Below, one piece after another: positions 45,077-55,069 of a stretch of DNA of 64,000 nt. How positions within the stretch are numbered: position 1 is the stretch's first letter; every line of letters begins with the position of its first letter. Source of the DNA: Marinoscillum pacificum (GTDB lineage Bacteria; Bacteroidota; Bacteroidia; Cytophagales; Cyclobacteriaceae); NCBI RefSeq assembly GCF_024714495.1, contig NZ_JAMZMJ010000001.1:1488001-1552000 (forward strand), read 5' to 3'. The notes under the pieces were generated by a model. That model did not search any database. It was not told where the DNA came from and saw only the letters and a program-made list of their open reading frames with translations. The position numbers and the translations under genes are program-made.

Positions 45077-46956
45077 TGAAATATAATTTTGCCAAATACA
45101 CAATAATTGGCCTAATTCTTCTATTTTCTTTTAAAGTAGCAGTAGCACATGACTATTGGCAACAGAGAGTAGAATACAAAATGGAAGTAGAATTTGATGT
45201 TAAAAAGCATCAATTCACCGGAGATCAAACCCTTACCTACTACAATAATTCTCCTGACACCTTATTCAATGTGTATTACCACTTATACTTCAACGCTTTT
45301 CAGCCGAACAGTATGATGGATGTAAGATCAAGAAACATTGAAGATCCAGATTCAAGAGTAGGAAGTAGAATTTCAGAACTTGGTCCTGATGAAATTGGCT
45401 ACCTCAATGTAACTAGTTTAGATCAAAATGGCCAAAAGCTATCTTACCAAGTATCTGAAACCGTTCTAGAAGTAAAGCTAGCAGAACCAATTCTTCCTGG
45501 CTCAAAAGCTACATTCCAAATGGCTTTTGATGGACAGGTACCTGTTCAAATTAGAAGAAGCGGCCGTTTCAACCTTGGTGGTGTGGATTATTCCATGGCT
45601 CAATGGTTCCCTAAAATGGCTGAATTTGACGAAATGGGCTGGCATACCACTCCCTACGTTGGAAGAGAGTTTTACGCTCCATGGGGAGACTATGATGTAA
45701 AAATCACCATAGACAAAAACTATGTTATTGCAGCAACTGGAGATCTACAAAACAAAAATGAAATTGGTTACGGATACGAAGATGAAGGAGTGAATGTAAA
45801 ACGTAAAGGAAAAACAATCACTTATCACTTTAAGGCAAAGAACGTACATGATTTCGTATGGGCAGCAGACCCTGAGTACACACAAACGACGGCACAAGTA
45901 CCAGGCGGGCCACTAATAAGGTTTTTCTACATTCCCGGTGAGGAAACAAAACTATGGGAGGAACTACCATCTCATACGGTTAAAGCTTTCCAGTACATGG
46001 AAAAAACTTTTGGCAAGTATGGCTGGGACCAATATTCAGTAATCCAAGGTGGAGATGGAGGAATGGAATACCCTATGGCTACATTGATCGCTAACAAAAG
46101 ACCAAATGGCGTTAGATCTCTAAGATCACTGGTTGGTGTGACGATTCACGAAATGATGCACAGCTGGTATCAGGGAATGCTTGCAACTAATGAAAGTTTT
46201 TATCCCTGGATGGATGAAGGATACACTTCATTTGCAGAGAGTTACACTTCAAATTACTTGATGGGTGAAGCAAAAGACAATCCACTAGAAGGAAGCTACA
46301 AAGGCTACATCAGATGGGCAACTTCAGGAAAAGAAGAACCAATCTCCACTCATGCTGATCACTTCAACACCAACAGAGCTTATTCAATTGGATCATATAC
46401 CAAAGGTGCTGTTTCTCTAGAGCAACTTTCATATATCATTGGCAAAGACGCTAGAGACAAGGGAATTCTTAGATACCATAGAGAATGGGCCTTTAAGCAC
46501 CCTGACTTAAATGACTTCATTCGCGTTATGGAAAAGCAAAGTGGAATAGAGTTGGATTGGTATTACGAATACTGGGTAAACACTACCAAAACCATCGACT
46601 ATGGAGTTAAATCTGTCGTTGCTAACGACAAAAGCTCGACAATTACACTGGAAAGAGTTGACTTAATGCCAATGCCTATTGATGTTGTGATTACCAAAAC
46701 TGATGGTACCCAAATCATGTATTACATGCCATTAACCATCATGAGAGGCGAAAAACCGAACGAATCAGGCTTAGAAAGGATCACACTTAAAGACTGGCCA
46801 TGGACACACCCAACTTACAGTTTTGATGTGAACATACCTGTTTCTGATATCGCCAAAATTGAGATCGACCCAGAACAAAGAATGGCAGATATCAACAAAG
46901 AAAACAACGTTTACGAATTAGAAGAAACAACAATAAGTACAGATTCTAACAAGTAA
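45076..46956 (+). CDS. M1-family metallopeptidase, exported
   Basis: Zinc aminopeptidase-type protein of 626 residues with signal peptide (about 1-24). Catalytic H-E-M-M-H (358-362) with the third zinc ligand Glu381 in M-D-E-G-Y, 19 residues after the second histidine as in the family. The exopeptidase motif is G-G-M-E-Y-P (328-333) where classical enzymes have G-A-M-E-N, so the substrate pocket differs. Common as a periplasmic peptidase in Bacteroidetes. No T9SS tail. Terminator follows at 46975-47003. Confidence 0.92.
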   Translation: MKYNFAKYTIIGLILLFSFKVAVAHDYWQQRVEYKMEVEFDVKKHQFTGDQTLTYYNNSPDTLFNVYYHLYFNAFQPNSMMDVRSRNIEDPDSRVGSRISELGPDEIGYLNVTSLDQNGQKLSYQVSETVLEVKLAEPILPGSKATFQMAFDGQVPVQIRRSGRFNLGGVDYSMAQWFPKMAEFDEMGWHTTPYVGREFYAPWGDYDVKITIDKNYVIAATGDLQNKNEIGYGYEDEGVNVKRKGKTITYHFKAKNVHDFVWAADPEYTQTTAQVPGGPLIRFFYIPGEETKLWEELPSHTVKAFQYMEKTFGKYGWDQYSVIQGGDGGMEYPMATLIANKRPNGVRSLRSLVGVTIHEMMHSWYQGMLATNESFYPWMDEGYTSFAESYTSNYLMGEAKDNPLEGSYKGYIRWATSGKEEPISTHADHFNTNRAYSIGSYTKGAVSLEQLSYIIGKDARDKGILRYHREWAFKHPDLNDFIRVMEKQSGIELDWYYEYWVNTTKTIDYGVKSVVANDKSSTITLERVDLMPMPIDVVITKTDGTQIMYYMPLTIMRGEKPNESGLERITLKDWPWTHPTYSFDVNIPVSDIAKIEIDPEQRMADINKENNVYELEETTISTDSNK

Positions 46957-46974
46957 GTAATTAACACTGAACAT

Positions 46975-47003
46975 AAAAAAAGGCACTGATTGGTGCTTTT
47001 TTT
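46975..47003. terminator. Bidirectional terminator between M1 peptidase and DUF1573 genes
   Basis: The stem AAAAAAGgCAC / GTGcTTTTTT is flanked by T runs on both strands and lies between convergent stops. Confidence 0.8.
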
Positions 47004-47018
47004 ATGCCTTGAAATGAA

Positions 47019-48098
47019 TTAATCAGTTATATCAGCTTTAATGCTTATCATTTGACTTGGAGCTGTAGGATCATTACTAAAAACAGTTATTGTTTTGTAT
47101 TGACGCCCTCTCCTACTTGTCGTATCAAAGGAAACCTCCATTTTAACAGTCTCTCCAGGAGCTATCACGTCTTTTTCTGGCGTTGAAATAGTACACCCAC
47201 AATTAGGCTTAGCCTTACGAATACTCAATTCGGACTTACCAGTATTGGTCAAAGAAAACGCTGTTACTACTTTATTTCCCTGGGTCACTTTACCAAAATC
47301 ATGTTGAGTACGATCAAAGGTTAACTTGGGCGCTTTAGCCAATTCATCAGCGGTCATTTCAGGAAAATACTCTTGAATGGTTGCTATAACATTAAAGGAC
47401 TTTTCAGACTCTTCTTGCTCATCAGTAAACAACACTACATTGTCAGAAACAAAACCTAAATCATTTTTAGCCTTTGGATCATAGGTTACGATCATCACAC
47501 CCAAATCTTCAGGCTGCAATACTTCAGGGTCAAAAGACACTGATATGTACTTCGGTCCCACAATACTATCTAACCAGGTCACAGCAGAATCTCCCGCATT
47601 GTAAACATCAAATCGCTTCACCACTAACTCCTTGTCAGTGACTTTACCCATATTAAAGGACTTGTATTTCACTCTTAAGTTACCAATTATCGTTGGCAAT
47701 TCATCCTCTATCGTTTTTGGCTTTGGCTTAACTATCCCCTCTATATACAGCGTGGTGGATTGAGGCTTGCTTCCTAACTTATACGTTACAGCGAGAGACT
47801 TATCAAACTTCCCAGGCCTGTTCAAAGGATTATACTCTGCAGTGATAGAACCTGAGTCTCCAGGTTGAATAGCTTCTTTAGTCCACTGAGGTGTAGTACA
47901 TCCACAAGATGCCTGCACGCCATTTATTTGAACTGCCTCAGCTCCAGAATTAACAAAGGTAAATGTGTACGATACAGGACCATCTTCCTCTTTTACTTCT
48001 CCAAAATCATGGGTACTCTTATCAAATTCCAATTCTTGAGCCACGCTGAAACTCATGATTCCCAGACATGTAAGTATTGTTAAAGCCAATCCTCTCAT
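47019..48098 (-). CDS. DUF1573 exported protein
   Basis: 359 residues with signal peptide (1-20, ending S-V-A-Q). Two Ig-like DUF1573 units, one at about 22-125 with D-F-G-E-V and A-S-C-G-C-T-T-P and one at about 255-358 with H-D-F-G-K-V and P-N-C-G-C-T-I-S, flank a less typical middle domain. The C-G-C-T motif is the family hallmark. Likely a periplasmic ASH/MSP-like structural protein; biological role unknown. Divergent from trpS. Confidence 0.85.
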   Translation of the reverse strand: MRGLALTILTCLGIMSFSVAQELEFDKSTHDFGEVKEEDGPVSYTFTFVNSGAEAVQINGVQASCGCTTPQWTKEAIQPGDSGSITAEYNPLNRPGKFDKSLAVTYKLGSKPQSTTLYIEGIVKPKPKTIEDELPTIIGNLRVKYKSFNMGKVTDKELVVKRFDVYNAGDSAVTWLDSIVGPKYISVSFDPEVLQPEDLGVMIVTYDPKAKNDLGFVSDNVVLFTDEQEESEKSFNVIATIQEYFPEMTADELAKAPKLTFDRTQHDFGKVTQGNKVVTAFSLTNTGKSELSIRKAKPNCGCTISTPEKDVIAPGETVKMEVSFDTTSRRGRQYKTITVFSNDPTAPSQMISIKADITD

Positions 48099-48162
48099 TC
48101 TTATGATTATTTTTTGATTCTTTTAGTCAACAAAGTAAACGTAGACAAAGATTCAAATTATT

Positions 48163-48170
48163 TAGGTTTG
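48163..48170 (+). promoter_or_regulatory. -7 box TAGGTTTG of the trpS promoter
   Basis: A full TAnnTTTG match 15 bp before the trpS ATG, leaving a leader of about 9 nt. It also argues against the longer trpS frame that would start at 48114. Confidence 0.6.
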
Positions 48171-48185
48171 CACAAAAAATTTGGA

Positions 48186-49154
48186 ATGGCAAGAATACTG
48201 ACTGGAATCCAGAGTTCTGGGAAACCACACTTAGGCAATCTATTAGGAGCAATTCTACCGGCAATTGAATTATCAAAAGACGAGAAAAACGAATCGTTCT
48301 TCTTCATTGCTGATCTACATTCGTTAACCACGATAAAAGATGCTCAAACTCGAATCGACAATATCAATTCGGTAGCAGCAGCTTGGCTCGCATGTGGGTT
48401 TGACACAGAAAAGAACCTCTTCTACAGACAGTCAAAAGTTCCTTCCGTTTGCGAATTAGCATGGTATTTAAATTGCTATACACCATTCCCAATGTTGGCG
48501 AATGCTCATTCATTTAAGGACAAATCGGATAGATTATCAGATGTAAATGCCGGGTTGTTTACTTATCCTGTGCTGATGGCTGCTGATATTTTGCTGTATG
48601 ATGCTGAATTTGTACCAGTTGGTAAAGACCAAAAGCAGCATCTCGAAATGGCTCGTGATATAGCTTCAGGTTTCAATCATCAGTATGGAGAAACGTTTGT
48701 TTTGCCAGAAGCCCGTATAGATGAAAACATTATGACCATTCCCGGTATTGACGGACAGAAGATGAGTAAGTCATATGGAAATACTATAGACATCTTCCAA
48801 ACCGACAAAAAACTCAGAAAAAATGTCATGCAAATTGTGACCGACAGCACTCCTATGGAGGAACCTAAAAACCCGGATTCGTGTAATGTTTTTGCACTCT
48901 ATAAGGTATTAGGAAACGAAGCACAAATAGCTGAAATGAGATCTAATTACGAAGGAGGAAATTATGGCTACGGGCATGCCAAACAAGCACTTTATGAACT
49001 GATAGTAGATCGTTTCGGAGATATACGAGAGAAATACGAATACTATATCAACAACCTGGAGGAGTTGGAAAAGAAGCTGCAAGAAGGTGAACAACGAGCA
49101 GCCTCTATTGCTGATCAGGTATTAAAAAGAGTTAGAGCCAAAATAGGCTATTAA
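48186..49154 (+). CDS. trpS: Tryptophanyl-tRNA synthetase
   Basis: Class I synthetase charging tRNA-Trp. 322 residues from the ATG at 48186, which gives the normal opening A-R-I-L-T-G-I-Q-S-S-G-K-P-H-L-G-N (P-H-L-G-N is the HIGH-equivalent). The KMSKS loop G-Q-K-M-S-K-S-Y-G-N sits near residue 195. Specificity segment F-I-A-D-L-H-S-L-T follows the opening. Its last four bases overlap the stop of a convergent gene. Length and motifs are standard. Confidence 0.95.
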   Translation: MARILTGIQSSGKPHLGNLLGAILPAIELSKDEKNESFFFIADLHSLTTIKDAQTRIDNINSVAAAWLACGFDTEKNLFYRQSKVPSVCELAWYLNCYTPFPMLANAHSFKDKSDRLSDVNAGLFTYPVLMAADILLYDAEFVPVGKDQKQHLEMARDIASGFNHQYGETFVLPEARIDENIMTIPGIDGQKMSKSYGNTIDIFQTDKKLRKNVMQIVTDSTPMEEPKNPDSCNVFALYKVLGNEAQIAEMRSNYEGGNYGYGHAKQALYELIVDRFGDIREKYEYYINNLEELEKKLQEGEQRAASIADQVLKRVRAKIGY

Positions 49155-49570
49155 TTTTCATTTGCAATCCAGACAGTTTCTTTGAAAGGAACTGTTTGGC
49201 CTTGCAAGATCAATCTAGTTGGCCCGGGAACCAACACGAGTTTCGCATTAATCCCAGGGAAATCATCTGCTTCCACAGCTATTCCTTCATCACTCGCCAC
49301 ATCATAATGAGCAGTATCAGCTCCAGCTGAATACGAATTAGCCATGTAGTAAACTGGCTTTTTAACTTCATTGTCAGGGCAAAACTCATCATGTACATTG
49401 AATAATGCTTCCTCAATAAAAGCACCATATTCAAACTGAAATTGCTCTTCCAATTTTACAATCTCCTCATTTAAAGAAGAATAGCGTTTATCTGCTTTAT
49501 CACACTGATTTAAGCGATTTTTCTTTTCGGCTATTTCAATGAATGCCTGATTAAGATTACTTATATTCAT
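49151..49570 (-). CDS. Conserved-looking cytoplasmic protein of unknown function
   Basis: 139 residues, no signal peptide. An N-terminal coiled-coil-like helix pair (about 5-50, rich in Lys, Glu, Asn) is followed by a beta-rich C-terminal domain with G-I-A-V-E-A-D-D-F-P-G and V-P-G-P-T-R-L-I-L. The two-part layout (coiled coil then beta domain) recalls GreA-type factors, but I cannot confirm that. Transcribed alone, tail to tail with trpS. Confidence 0.5.
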   Translation of the reverse strand: MNISNLNQAFIEIAEKKNRLNQCDKADKRYSSLNEEIVKLEEQFQFEYGAFIEEALFNVHDEFCPDNEVKKPVYYMANSYSAGADTAHYDVASDEGIAVEADDFPGINAKLVLVPGPTRLILQGQTVPFKETVWIANEN

Positions 49571-49714
49571 ACCCGTTTAGAGTTTGTTATCAGTTTTACT
49601 TGATTAATACGATGCAAATTTTAAGTTATTTTAAATTAATACCATAATTAATTATTAATATTCAATTAAAATAGGTTTAAATAACCTTAAAATTGCCATA
49701 ATTATAATTTCACA

Positions 49715-51439
49715 ATGGAAATAGTAGAGAAAGCGCAAAAATGGCTGAGCAGCCAAAAAGTAGATCAGGAAACAAAAGATGCTATCCAAAAAATGATAGA
49801 TTCATCTGACCAAAGTGAATTAACCGAATGTTTCTATAAAGACCTGGAGTTTGGAACAGGTGGGCTAAGAGGTATTATGGGTTACGGTTCCAACAGAATG
49901 AATAAATATACTGTTGGGATGGCTACACAAGGCCTTGCTAACTACCTTAATATCAACTTCGCTGGAGAAGAAATAAGTGTTGCAATAGCTCACGACAGTA
50001 GAAATAACAGCCGATTCTTTGCTGAAACAACAGCTGCTGTTTTTTCCGCCAATGGCATAAAAGTTTATCTATTCGAAGACTTAAGACCAACTCCGGAACT
50101 CTCTTTTGCCATAAGACATCTTGGATGTAAAAGTGGTGTAGTATTAACCGCATCGCACAATCCAAAAGAATACAACGGCTACAAAGCTTATTGGGATGAT
50201 GGAGCACAAATTGTTCCTCCACATGACAAAAATGTTATTACCGAAGTTGGTAAAATTCTATCTATCGATGACGTGAAATTTGATGCCGATGAGACTTTGA
50301 TTCAGCCAATTGGCAAAGAAATAGATGAGGTATATCTAGATATGATCAAGTCATTATCCCTTTCTCCAGATGCAATTGAGAAAGAAAAAGACTTAAAAAT
50401 TGTATTTAGTGGTATTCATGGCACAGGGTCCACTCTGGTACCCCCAGTTCTTAAAAAGTTTGGCTTTGAAAATGTATCACAAGTTGAGGAGCAGGTCGAA
50501 CCAGATGGCAATTTCCCAACCGTAGTTTATCCTAATCCAGAAGAGGCGGAAGCATTAAGTTTAGCCCTCAAAAAAGCAGAAGTAATTGATGCTGATTTGG
50601 TAATGGCAACTGACCCAGATTCTGATAGAGTGGGTATTGCTGTCAAAAACGACAAAGGCGCTTTCCAGTTATTAAATGGAAACCAAACAGGCTCACTCCT
50701 TTTGTATTATCTACTACGCAAGTGGAAAGAGAACGGCAAAATCACTGGTAAGGAATATGTGGTTAAAACCATCGTAACCACTGATCTGATTGAAAAAATT
50801 GCTGAAAAGTATGAGGCAAAACTGTACAACACCCTAACAGGGTTCAAATTTATTGCTGAGGTTATCCGTGATCTTGAAGGTAAAGAACAATTCATTGGTG
50901 GTGGTGAAGAAAGTTATGGATACCTGATAGGTGATGCAGTACGTGACAAAGATGCGATTGCTTCATGTGCTATGATTGCAGAAATGGCAGCGTGGGCAAA
51001 ATCCGAAGGCACTTCACTCTACGACTTATTGAAAAATATTCATAGTGAATTTGGCCTATTCCAGGAGTCTTTGAAGTCTTTGACCAAAAAAGGTAAGTCA
51101 GGAGCAGAGGAAATTAACGAAATGATGGTTAAGTTTAGACAAGATCCTCCGAAAAGTCTTGGTGGATCGAACGTTAAAACCTTAATTGATTATAAAACTG
51201 GAGAACAAAAAGACTTGGGCAGCGGAGTTTCTTCGAAGATTAACTTCCCTTCATCGAATGTCTTGCAGTTTATTACAGAAGATGGCAGTAAAATTTCAGT
51301 AAGACCTTCAGGTACAGAGCCAAAAATCAAGTTTTATTTTTCGGTAAATACAAAAGTTGAAGATCTTTCGAAATATGATCAAACAGTATCAGATCTTAAG
51401 AATAAGACAGATAAAATCATGGAAGAGCTTGGTTTATAA
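49715..51439 (+). CDS. Phospho-sugar mutase (phosphoglucomutase/phosphomannomutase)
   Basis: Interconverts hexose-1- and hexose-6-phosphates. 574 residues, the length of the PGM2/PgcA-type group. Active-site phosphoserine loop T-A-S-H-N-P (Ser147), metal loop D-P-D-S-D-R-V-G (about 299-306), sugar-binding loop G-G-G-E-E-S-Y-G and phosphate-binding loop R-P-S-G-T-E-P-K near the C-terminus: all four domains present. Supplies glucose-1-phosphate or mannose-1-phosphate for polysaccharide and envelope synthesis. Monocistronic. Whether glucose or mannose is preferred is unknown. Confidence 0.92.
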   Translation: MEIVEKAQKWLSSQKVDQETKDAIQKMIDSSDQSELTECFYKDLEFGTGGLRGIMGYGSNRMNKYTVGMATQGLANYLNINFAGEEISVAIAHDSRNNSRFFAETTAAVFSANGIKVYLFEDLRPTPELSFAIRHLGCKSGVVLTASHNPKEYNGYKAYWDDGAQIVPPHDKNVITEVGKILSIDDVKFDADETLIQPIGKEIDEVYLDMIKSLSLSPDAIEKEKDLKIVFSGIHGTGSTLVPPVLKKFGFENVSQVEEQVEPDGNFPTVVYPNPEEAEALSLALKKAEVIDADLVMATDPDSDRVGIAVKNDKGAFQLLNGNQTGSLLLYYLLRKWKENGKITGKEYVVKTIVTTDLIEKIAEKYEAKLYNTLTGFKFIAEVIRDLEGKEQFIGGGEESYGYLIGDAVRDKDAIASCAMIAEMAAWAKSEGTSLYDLLKNIHSEFGLFQESLKSLTKKGKSGAEEINEMMVKFRQDPPKSLGGSNVKTLIDYKTGEQKDLGSGVSSKINFPSSNVLQFITEDGSKISVRPSGTEPKIKFYFSVNTKVEDLSKYDQTVSDLKNKTDKIMEELGL

Positions 51440-51547
51440 CTTTTTACACCATGTTGCTTAAATCTTTAGATCTATTTATCTTGCAAGGAATTTTGAAAAA
51501 CATTCTGCATATATTTATATTATCAACCGATCTAACCTGGAACCGCC

Positions 51548-52570
51548 TTGTCAGTATTTATTAATATAATACTTGTAATTGTTGGATTTGTACTCCTAAT
51601 CAAGGGAGCAGATTTTCTGGTCAATGGGGCCAGCTCTTTAGCCAAAAGATTCAACGTATCTGATATAGCCATCGGTCTTACCGTAGTGGCTATGGGAACA
51701 TCTGCACCAGAACTGGTGGTTAATATCATCTCTGGGTCAGTACCTAATGAAGGTGCTGATGGCCTGATGACCCATGATATTGTTTTTGGAAACATCATAG
51801 GATCGAACATATTTAACATATTCCTAATACTAGGCATATCTAGTGTTATCTATCCGTTGACGGTACAGAGAAATGCGCTTTGGAAGGAAATTCCGTACTC
51901 ATTAATAGCAACATTCATCTTTTTCTTTCTAGTAAATGATGTCATGTTCCTCGGAGCTGAATCCAACCAATTAACCACTGTGGATTCTCTGGTCTTAATT
52001 GTAATGTTTGGTGGTTTCCTTACCTACATCTTCATGAACCTTACAAGAAACCCTGAGGAAAGTGATATGGTGGAGGACATTGAAATTTACAGCAGTGTTA
52101 AAACCACTGTGATGATTGTCCTTGGTATTGCAGGATTGATTTTTGGCGGTCAAATGATTGTGAAGAACGCGGTTGAAATCGCAACCATATTTAATGTTAG
52201 TGAGAAATTAATTGGACTTACAATCCTTGCTGCAGGAACTTCACTTCCAGAACTCGCCACTTCAGCGGTAGCAGCTTTCCAGAAAAAATCAGATTTAGCA
52301 GTTGGTAACATTGTAGGTTCCAATATTTTCAATCTGTTATTGGTTATTGGCGCCACAGGATTAGTACACGCCCCATTGGGTTATCCTTCATCCTTAAATC
52401 TTGACTTGTATTTTGTAATGGGAGGAACCTTTATGCTGTTCATATTCATGTTTACATTTGCGAAATACAAACTTGACAGAGCTGAGGGGTTAATCTACCT
52501 GATTGGCTTCGTAGTATATATGTACATCCTTTTCGAGAGAGAAGGATACGGATACGGACTATTCTTCTAA
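51548..52570 (+). CDS. Na+/Ca2+ exchanger-type antiporter (YrbG family)
   Basis: Inner-membrane CaCA exchanger. 340 residues with about ten helices in two inverted repeats: alpha-1 motif G-T-S-A-P-E-L-V-V-N with G-S-N-I-F-N-I, alpha-2 motif G-T-S-L-P-E-L-A-T-S with G-S-N-I-F-N-L, the ion-coordinating glutamates lying in the two P-E-L segments. Start is TTG at 51548: an in-frame TAA lies 15 bases upstream, and no ATG occurs before the first alpha repeat, so ATG initiation would cut the first helices. Ends before a large terminator hairpin. Confidence 0.9.
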   Translation: MSVFINIILVIVGFVLLIKGADFLVNGASSLAKRFNVSDIAIGLTVVAMGTSAPELVVNIISGSVPNEGADGLMTHDIVFGNIIGSNIFNIFLILGISSVIYPLTVQRNALWKEIPYSLIATFIFFFLVNDVMFLGAESNQLTTVDSLVLIVMFGGFLTYIFMNLTRNPEESDMVEDIEIYSSVKTTVMIVLGIAGLIFGGQMIVKNAVEIATIFNVSEKLIGLTILAAGTSLPELATSAVAAFQKKSDLAVGNIVGSNIFNLLLVIGATGLVHAPLGYPSSLNLDLYFVMGGTFMLFIFMFTFAKYKLDRAEGLIYLIGFVVYMYILFEREGYGYGLFF

Positions 52571-52590
52571 AAAGACCTAAAGATTTTTAT

Positions 52591-52638
52591 TAAACCCCAT
52601 CTTTTACAATGAACCTTTATTGTATAAGTTGGGGTTTA
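52591..52638 (+). terminator. Long hairpin between antiporter and pgi genes
   Basis: 20-base arms at 52591-52610 and 52619-52638 pair at 18 of 20 positions around an 8-nt loop. The sequence after the stem is TTGTAATGTTTG, so the U tract is weak. Also covers the candidate -33 TTG (52620-52622) of pgi, whose -7-like AATGTTTG is at 52643-52650. Confidence 0.6.
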
Positions 52639-52669
52639 TTGTAATGTTTGCATCGAAAATAGAAATTAC

Positions 52670-54325
52670 ATGTTACCTACAATAGATCCTACCAAAACCT
52701 CTGCATGGGGTAAGCTTGAAAAACATTACAACGATCTAAAGGAGACTCATATGAAGTCTCTATTTGCTGAAGATGAAGATCGTTTCAACAGATTTTCTAT
52801 CCAGTTTGAAGACATCCTTTTGGATTACTCTAAAAACCGTATCACTTCAGACACTCTTGATCTGTTATTTGATCTTGTAGAGGAAGTCGGATTATCTGAT
52901 GCTAAACAGGCAATGTTTGGAGGTGACCATATCAACCTCACTGAAGATAGAGCAGTGCTTCACGTAGCTCTTAGAGGCTTATCAGGCAAAACATTTAGTG
53001 ATCAAGGCAAAGATGTGACATCCGATGTTCTAGGTGTTTTAACTCGCATTAAAGCATTCACCGAAAAACTTCATTCGGGTGAATTGAAGGGGTACACTGG
53101 CAAGAAAATTACTGATGTCGTAAATATTGGAATTGGTGGATCTGACTTAGGGCCATTCATGGTTACAGAAAGTTTGAAACCATACCAGGTAGAAGGAATC
53201 ACTTCTCACTTCGTTTCTAATGTTGACGGTACGCATATTGTTTCTACTTTGAAACAAGTAAACCCGGAAACAACTCTGTTCATCATTGCTTCCAAAACGT
53301 TTACAACACAAGAAACCATGACCAATGCTAATTCAGCTAAAACATGGTTCTTAGAAGCTGCAAAAGACGAGTCTTTTGTAAAAAACCATTTCATTGCTCT
53401 TTCTACTAACAAAGAAGCAGTATCCGAATTTGGTATTGACACTAACAACATGTTCGAGTTTTGGGACTGGGTTGGTGGCCGCTACTCACTCTGGTCAGCT
53501 ATTGGAATGTCCATTGCATGTGCTATTGGATATGACAATTTCGAACAGCTACTAAAAGGAGCTGAGGCTATGGATAATCACTTCCTGAATGCACCGGATA
53601 AAGAAAATCTACCAACCATTTTAGCTTTGCTCGGAGTTTGGTACAATAACTTCTTTGGAGCTGAGACTCAAGCCATCTTACCTTACGACCAGTACATGCA
53701 TGCATTTGCTCCATATCTACAGCAAGGAGATATGGAAAGTAATGGTAAATATGTTGGAAGAAATGGTGAAAAAGTAAGCTATCAGACTGGTCCAATTATT
53801 TGGGGAGAGCCAGGAACCAACGGACAACATGCGTTTTATCAATTAATTCATCAGGGAACTAAATTGATCCCTTGTGACTTCCTGGCACCTGCCATCAGTC
53901 AAAACCCATTGGCAGATCACCATGAGAAATTACTTGCCAACTTCTTTGCTCAAACTGAAGCATTGATGATGGGAAAAAGTAGAGAAGAAGTAGTAGCTGA
54001 GTTTAAAGCCGCTGGTGTTTCTGATGACCAAATTGAGCTTTTGGCATCTTTCAAAGTATTTGAAGGAAACAGGCCTACTAACAGTATTCTTTTTAAAAAA
54101 CTAACTCCACATACATTGGGATCACTAATCGCAATGTACGAGCACAAGATATTTGTTCAGGGAGTGATCTGGAACATCTTCAGTTTTGATCAATGGGGAG
54201 TAGAACTTGGGAAACAACTAGCCAAAAGAATACTTCCGAAGCTTTCTTCTGATGAACAAGTATCTGATCATGATGCATCTACATCAGGGCTGATCAACGC
54301 TTACAAAGAATTTAAGAAAGGTTAA
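52670..54325 (+). CDS. pgi: Glucose-6-phosphate isomerase
   Basis: Interconverts glucose-6-phosphate and fructose-6-phosphate in glycolysis. 551 residues, the normal length of the long bacterial type. Signature blocks: G-I-G-G-S-D-L-G-P near 162-170, [14 protein letters not shown] near 265-278, and catalytic-site K[15 protein letters not shown] near the end. Its 3' end overlaps the stop of the convergent methyltransferase gene by 14 bases. Confidence 0.95.
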   Translation: MLPTIDPTKTSAWGKLEKHYNDLKETHMKSLFAEDEDRFNRFSIQFEDILLDYSKNRITSDTLDLLFDLVEEVGLSDAKQAMFGGDHINLTEDRAVLHVALRGLSGKTFSDQGKDVTSDVLGVLTRIKAFTEKLHSGELKGYTGKKITDVVNIGIGGSDLGPFMVTESLKPYQVEGITSHFVSNVDGTHIVSTLKQVNPETTLFIIASKTFTTQETMTNANSAKTWFLEAAKDESFVKNHFIALSTNKEAVSEFGIDTNNMFEFWDWVGGRYSLWSAIGMSIACAIGYDNFEQLLKGAEAMDNHFLNAPDKENLPTILALLGVWYNNFFGAETQAILPYDQYMHAFAPYLQQGDMESNGKYVGRNGEKVSYQTGPIIWGEPGTNGQHAFYQLIHQGTKLIPCDFLAPAISQNPLADHHEKLLANFFAQTEALMMGKSREEVVAEFKAAGVSDDQIELLASFKVFEGNRPTNSILFKKLTPHTLGSLIAMYEHKIFVQGVIWNIFSFDQWGVELGKQLAKRILPKLSSDEQVSDHDASTSGLINAYKEFKKG

Positions 54326-55055
54326 ACTTTAAGTGGTGGCAGAGTATTCCTGTAGCAATAGCTACATTGAGAGACTCTGCCTCCCCTATTTTTGGAATCG
54401 TCACTTTGCCAGTTAACAAATTGCCAATCGAATTGGAAATACCGTGAGATTCACTTCCCATCACCAGAACAATAGGTTTCTCTGATTTCAATTCAGGAAG
54501 GGGAATGCCTTCCAAATCAGCACCATATGATGGATTGGGGATATCCTTTAAAAACTCCTTTAAATCTTGATAATACACTCTAACTCGTGTGTATGAACCC
54601 ATGGTAGCATTCAAAACTTTTGGGCTATACAAATCAGTTGTGTCAGCAGAACAAACCAATTGATTAATTCCATACCAATCAAGAGTTCTGATGATAGTTC
54701 CCAGGTTTCCTGGATCACTAACACCATCTAATACAATTACATGATCCGAAAAATCAATCTCTCTTGAAACTTCAGGAATTTCGAATACAGCCAAACAATC
54801 ATTATTCGTAGTAAATGTTCCTAACTCTTTCAAATCTGAAGGCGAACATTCTATCACCTGCGATTCAACAAATTGCAATTCACTTTCGTTATCTTTCAAG
54901 AATTCACTTGTTGCCAAAAGATATTTTAGAGACAATCCACTTGCGATTCCCTCAACAGTATTTTTGCGTCCTTCTACGAAGAAGCACATTTCTTTAGAGC
55001 GGTACTTTTTTATCTTCAGCGATTTAATGAATTTTGACTGTTTTTTAGATACCAT
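54312..55055 (-). CDS. SpoU/TrmH-family RNA 2'-O-methyltransferase
   Basis: 247 residues. N-terminal substrate-binding domain about 1-85 (F-V-E-G-R-K-N-T-V), then SPOUT domain with motifs [11 protein letters not shown] (1), G-S-E-S-H-G-I (2) and [15 protein letters not shown] (3), forming the trefoil-knot SAM site. RlmB-like: methylates rRNA or tRNA ribose. Its ATG lies only 8 bp from the TTG of the divergent tamL gene, an arrangement common in Bacteroidetes. Confidence 0.9.
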   Translation of the reverse strand: MVSKKQSKFIKSLKIKKYRSKEMCFFVEGRKNTVEGIASGLSLKYLLATSEFLKDNESELQFVESQVIECSPSDLKELGTFTTNNDCLAVFEIPEVSREIDFSDHVIVLDGVSDPGNLGTIIRTLDWYGINQLVCSADTTDLYSPKVLNATMGSYTRVRVYYQDLKEFLKDIPNPSYGADLEGIPLPELKSEKPIVLVMGSESHGISNSIGNLLTGKVTIPKIGEAESLNVAIATGILCHHLKFNLS

Positions 55056-55069
55056 AAGGTGAGTTGGAA

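Noticed and set aside
49151-49570. GreA/GreB transcription elongation factor
   Set aside because: Coiled coil followed by a beta domain is similar in outline, but the family's conserved acidic tip and C-terminal signature are not seen.
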